Position numbers and translations under genes: made by a program. Below, in pieces: positions 60,653 through 64,000 of a stretch of DNA of 64,000 nt. The DNA comes from Thermoplasmata archaeon (lineage in GTDB: Archaea > Thermoplasmatota > Thermoplasmata > Lutacidiplasmatales > UBA184), in the NCBI GenBank assembly GCA_035622275.1, contig DASPVQ010000019.1:25376-89375 (forward strand), read 5' to 3'. The notes under the pieces were generated by a model that saw only the letters and a list, made by a program, of their open reading frames with translations, made no database searches and was not told the DNA's origin. The first letter of the stretch is position 1. Each line of letters opens with the position of its first letter.

Positions 60653-61080
60653 CCGGGCACCCGGGGGATGAAGCTAGCTGGCGACGGGAAGCGGGTCGCC
60701 CCCGGGTCCGCGCCGACCGGCGGGCGGAGCCGCGGGTCCGCCGGAGCGCATCGATCGTTCGCAGGGAGATGGCCCAGCGGCTGCGCCGGGTCTCGGGGCG
60801 GTCTCGGATCTCGTGGCTCGGTCCCTAGCGGAGATGGTCCGGTTCCCGCGCTCGGAACTTCGTCCGAGAGCCGGTCCTCGAAGCGGCGGGGATCGTGACC
60901 CAGTCGGTAGGAGCGGACCCGAACGGCCATCACCCGGATCGCAGGACCCGCGACCTCGGCTGGCCCCGCCGTGCACGACCCGCGAGCCCACGGGTTCAAC
61001 CGAGGAAAACTCACCTGACGCCGCGGCGACGCTCCGCACGTGCGCCCGGCCCGGTTCTCGGAGGGTTCGGGTCCTCCGGC
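60653..61080. other. Intergenic region without a supported gene
   Basis: About 430 bases between the channel-like gene and the end of the ammonium transporter gene, both on the minus strand. Only arginine/proline-rich frames are open here. No TATA box with good spacing to 60652 is evident. Confidence 0.35.
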
Positions 61081-62403
61081 TCAGGGGGTCCGGTCCGTGT
61101 CCGCCGCGACATCCCGAGCGTCGGAGTCCGATGGGCCGGGGGCCGGCGCCGGGGACACTGCGGTGATTCCATGAAAGAGGCCCGCGAGCGCGCACGCCAC
61201 GAGGAAGGAGAGCAGGAAGATCGTGACCATGACCGCCACGATCCCCAGCTCCTCGATCCCCAGCTGGTGGAGCGCGACGAGGCCGCCACCGAAGAGCAGA
61301 CCGTTCGGCAGATGGAGGGCCCCGGAGGCCGCCGCGAACGGTGTCTGGGCGAAGAACGCGATCATCGAGACGCCGAAGAGGCCGCCCATGAGGTGGCCCG
61401 GCAGCAGGCCCACCGGGTCGGTGTACCAGCGGAACCGGGAGAAGATCCGCTCGCCGATCCAGAACACGGGACCCGAGAGCGCCCCCAGCACGATCGCGCT
61501 GCCGGGGCTCACGAAGCCGGCGAGCGGCGTGATGACGATGAGGCCCATCAAGATCCCGTTCACGGCGTTGAGCAGGCTCGGCGAGCTTCCGTCGAGGAGC
61601 CAGAGGACGGCCGAGAGCGAGAAGAGCGACACCGCCGCTGCCAGGAAGGTCGTGAGCACGACAACGACCGCTTCGTCGTTGAACGCGAGCACGGAGCCCG
61701 GGTTGAACCCGAACCATCCGAGCCAGAGCAAGAGGATGCCGAGCGTCAGCCAGCCCGGGCTCACGCGGATCGGGACGGGGATCGCCTCGCGGGCGCCGCG
61801 GGCACGCTCCTCCCTCCAGATCTGGAGCATCACGCCGAGGCCGGCGGCCCCGGCCGCGCCGTGGACGACGAGGCCCCCGGCGAAGTCGACCATGCCGAGC
61901 TTCGCGAGCCAGCCGGACGGATTCCATATCCACGCGGCGGGAAGGTTCCACAGCAGCACGAAGTAGACGACCGAGTAGGCGGCGATCACCGCGAGCTTCA
62001 CCTTGCGGAAGAAGACCACACCGACCAGCGCGAGCGTCACGGCGGCGAACGCGGTCTCGAAGAGGAAGTACACCCCGGTGGTCAATCCCGTGCCGGCGGT
62101 GGACCACCAGACGTCGAGCGTGGGGTTGACGCTCGCGACCGAGAAGCCCCCGAGGAAGAAGCCCGGACCGTAGAACGGGTTCCCGATCAGGCCCATCCAC
62201 GTCGGGGCGAACGCGGTGTTGAAACCGACGATCGCCATCACCACGAGCCCGAGCCCGGTGAAGAGCGACGTCTTGTACAGGCTGAACGAGAATCCTTCGC
62301 CGAGCTCGCCGACTTCGAGGAAGCCGACGGCGATCGTCATCAGGAACACGAGGAGGCCGGCGAGCAGCACCCACAGGTTGTTGACGAGATCACTCGGGAT
62401 CAA
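61081..62403 (-). CDS. amt: Ammonium transporter (Amt family)
   Basis: A 440-residue, roughly 11-helix transporter. Family features are the early helix VLLAGLLVFLMTIAVGFLEVG, MVDFAGGLVVHGAAG (first pore histidine), WLGWFGFNPGS and LLPGHLMGGLFG (second pore histidine). All are close to the standard Amt pattern. TTG at 62403 is the best start: no ATG or GTG lies in frame between it and a TATA-like GTATATGC at 62521-62528. No PII (GlnK) gene is adjacent, which is unusual. The last 25 residues are a low-complexity acidic tail. Confidence 0.88.
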   Translation of the reverse strand: MIPSDLVNNLWVLLAGLLVFLMTIAVGFLEVGELGEGFSFSLYKTSLFTGLGLVVMAIVGFNTAFAPTWMGLIGNPFYGPGFFLGGFSVASVNPTLDVWWSTAGTGLTTGVYFLFETAFAAVTLALVGVVFFRKVKLAVIAAYSVVYFVLLWNLPAAWIWNPSGWLAKLGMVDFAGGLVVHGAAGAAGLGVMLQIWREERARGAREAIPVPIRVSPGWLTLGILLLWLGWFGFNPGSVLAFNDEAVVVVLTTFLAAAVSLFSLSAVLWLLDGSSPSLLNAVNGILMGLIVITPLAGFVSPGSAIVLGALSGPVFWIGERIFSRFRWYTDPVGLLPGHLMGGLFGVSMIAFFAQTPFAAASGALHLPNGLLFGGGLVALHQLGIEELGIVAVMVTIFLLSFLVACALAGLFHGITAVSPAPAPGPSDSDARDVAADTDRTP

Positions 62404-62680
62404 GGGCGGCCCCAGGCACCGTCGTGCACGACCGTCGCTGCGTGCTCCGCTACGTAAAGGGGGCCGGTGCAGCGGAGGGTCCGCCGCGCGGCAGCCCGCG
62501 GGCGCGGGTGGAAGGGAAGGCATATACCTCCGCGCTCGAGGCCGGCTCCACGTCCGTGGCCGCCGGCTGGGAGGCGGCGAGGCGCTTGTCGGCGCAGGCG
62601 CCACCGGTGCACCCTGTGGGCCGCGTCGGAGTCGATCGTCGGCGGTCGCGCGCGTGCCCCGACGCGCACGCGTGCGGCCT

Positions 62681-63373
62681 TCAGTCGGACCGCCGCGGCC
62701 GTGCCGCGACGTCCGTTGGGGCGCCTGGCCGAAGGGACCGCCGGACTTCCCGGTCGCTCACGGGTTCGAACTGACGATACCACTCCCCGACGGCGAAGAA
62801 GTCCGCCGGCGTCCGCAGCACGACCACCTCGTCCGCCTCGTGACGCAGTCGCTCAAGGGTCTCGGGGGGACCCACACCGACCGCCACGATCACACGCGCG
62901 GGGCGTTGGGACCGGACCGCTTCGATCGCGACGGACATCGTGGCGCCGGTCGCGACGCCGTCGTCCACCAAGATCACGACTCGTCCGGACATCGGGTGCC
63001 TCTCCCGGCCTTCGCGGTACGTCCGAGCACGGCGTTCGAGCTCGGCGAGCTCGAGCGCGACGACCGGCTGCAAATCCTCGGGGCGATATCCGGCGTCTCG
63101 CGCCCGGACCGCATCCAGGCGGCGCACGCCTCCCTCCGCGATCGCGCCGAGCGCGTACTCCGGGTTGTCCGGGGCGCCGATCTTGCGAACGTTCAGGATG
63201 TCGAGCGGCGCCACGAGCGCTCGGGCGATCTCCGCGGCCACCGGCACGCCCCCTCGCGGAAGCGCCAGGACGACCGTCGTTCCGCCTCGGTAAGGCGTGA
63301 GGCGCCGCGCGAGCTGCCGGCCAGCCTCGTGCCGATCCGCCAACGGCTCGCTGGGGGCGCAGGATGTCGCCAT
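62681..63373 (-). CDS. Phosphoribosyltransferase-like protein (type I PRTase)
   Basis: A 230-residue protein with the PRPP-binding loop VVILVDDGVATGATM near residue 140. TVVLALPRGGVPVAAEIARAL and ILNVRKIGAPDNPEYALGAI are the other conserved blocks of the family often annotated as putative phosphoribosyltransferases. Some members are involved in nucleotide salvage; a few carry dienelactone-hydrolase partners, not seen here. ATG at 63373. The C-terminus is a basic disordered tail. Confidence 0.82.
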   Translation of the reverse strand: MATSCAPSEPLADRHEAGRQLARRLTPYRGGTTVVLALPRGGVPVAAEIARALVAPLDILNVRKIGAPDNPEYALGAIAEGGVRRLDAVRARDAGYRPEDLQPVVALELAELERRARTYREGRERHPMSGRVVILVDDGVATGATMSVAIEAVRSQRPARVIVAVGVGPPETLERLRHEADEVVVLRTPADFFAVGEWYRQFEPVSDREVRRSLRPGAPTDVAARPRRSD

Positions 63374-63620
63374 GGGTCGCCGAGTGGTCAGTCCCCCGGA
63401 GCGGGTCAATCCTTGGTTGGCCCGGCTTGACACGCGGGGCCCCGCGTGCTGGTGCGGCCCCTTTCCGTCGCGGACAGCGTCCCCGTGCGCGATGTGTGCC
63501 AGAACTGGGCGCAAGGCGCCCCCGTCCCCTGCGAGACGTCGCGAGAAGCCACGAACCGAGCCGCCGAGGGGCGCGCTGGCCGGCGGAGCTCTCTTCCACG
63601 CTGCACGGTTAGGACATGAG

Positions 63621-64000
63621 ATGACGACGGAACTCGACACCATCGGCGACCTCTACCGGCACAAGTCCCAAGCCCGTCGCTTGTACTTGCGGAAGATCTG
63701 GGGCCTCCCGGCGAAGGAGCGCTACCGGGACCGGGGAGCCACATTCCCCAGCTTGGTGGACATTTACTTGCACATCCTGGACGACCACCGGTTCTGGTTC
63801 ATCCAAGGGTACCGACGGGAACGGTTCGAAGACTACCCGCTCGGTACGCGCATGAGCAGAGCCGGGGCCGAACGGGCCACGGACGAGGTTGACGGACTGA
63901 CGAAAGAGGTCCTGGAGGAGCTGCAGGTCGATGACCTAGACCGGGAGATCGTCCCCCTCGGCGACAAGCACCCGATCACCGTTCGGGGCATGCTCCTCCA
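63621..64000 (+). CDS. DinB-like protein, N-terminal part (continues past window)
   Basis: An open frame of 126 codons from ATG 63621 to the window end without a stop. The protein opens MTTELDTIGDLYRHKSQARR and then has the DinB-type segment FPSLVDIYLHILDDHRFWFI with the first conserved histidine. Codon use is less GC-rich than its neighbours (TTG, ATT, ACA and CAA codons), which hints at later acquisition, but the sample is short. The second metal histidines lie outside the window. Confidence 0.65.
   Translation, partial: MTTELDTIGDLYRHKSQARRLYLRKIWGLPAKERYRDRGATFPSLVDIYLHILDDHRFWFIQGYRRERFEDYPLGTRMSRAGAERATDEVDGLTKEVLEELQVDDLDREIVPLGDKHPITVRGMLL

Noticed and set aside
60674..62374. Minus-strand 566-codon frame over the amt gene
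   Set aside because: It is an arginine-rich shadow of amt; the amt frame has clear helices and pore histidines.
1..64000. CRISPR arrays, insertion sequences, rRNA
   Set aside because: No regularly spaced direct repeats, no transposase frame with inverted ends, and no rRNA-like stretch was seen.

Overview
The window is archaeal, GC-rich (roughly 70%) and almost fully coding. Archaeal markers are three consecutive enzymes of ether-lipid synthesis (GGGP synthase, DGGGP synthase, CDP-archaeol synthase), aIF5A with its hypusine lysine, a fused-repeat tRNA-splicing endonuclease, archaeal D-aminoacyl-tRNA deacylase, TATA boxes about 25-29 nt upstream of start codons (leaderless genes), and a tRNA with a bulge-helix-bulge intron. 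DUF835, kelch/PKD surface proteins and 'ETGLP' repeats suggest a GC-rich Thermoplasmatota lineage; that placement is inference. No rRNA, CRISPR array or insertion sequence is visible.

Layout. 1-9105 (+): an overlapping run aroC(partial)-asd-lysC-trpEGDCFBA, making chorismate, aspartate semialdehyde and tryptophan. 16415-9158 (-): ubiA-type DGGGP synthase, GGGP synthase, DUF2070, M20 peptidase, carS, pyrE, endA. 16531-19114 (+): an M16 protease pair, one active and one lacking the zinc motif. 19174-24594: ribbon-helix-helix protein, dtdA and two paralogous kelch/PKD surface proteins. 24667-24770 (-): intron-containing tRNA-Glu(CUC). 24883-30391: a small unknown, a giant helical-repeat protein (5' end apparently frameshifted) and aIF5A.

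30527-35161 (+) is the most unusual gene: an isoleucyl-tRNA-synthetase-like protein that has lost HIGH and KMSKS but keeps the editing and anticodon-binding regions, joined to a helix-hairpin-helix segment, a ~310-residue proline-rich linker and a C-terminal DUF835 domain. Small membrane proteins, a DUF885 metallopeptidase, an SDR protein and a DinB protein follow.

41920-47309 looks like a dedicated system: a flotillin-like membrane protein, an intact P-loop GTPase, a GAP1-N-like protein and a degenerate pseudo-GTPase in one minus-strand operon, with an unrecognised 503-residue protein converging on it. It resembles the bacterial GTPase/GAP1 conflict systems, here in an archaeon and coupled to a membrane scaffold.

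47661-64000 is ordinary accessory content: a third kelch/PKD protein, an ETGLP-repeat secreted protein, a glycosyltransferase, two MFS exporters with a two-HTH regulator, a trans-aconitate-methyltransferase-like enzyme, GNAT, a channel-like protein, an ammonium transporter, a phosphoribosyltransferase and a partial DinB gene at the edge.
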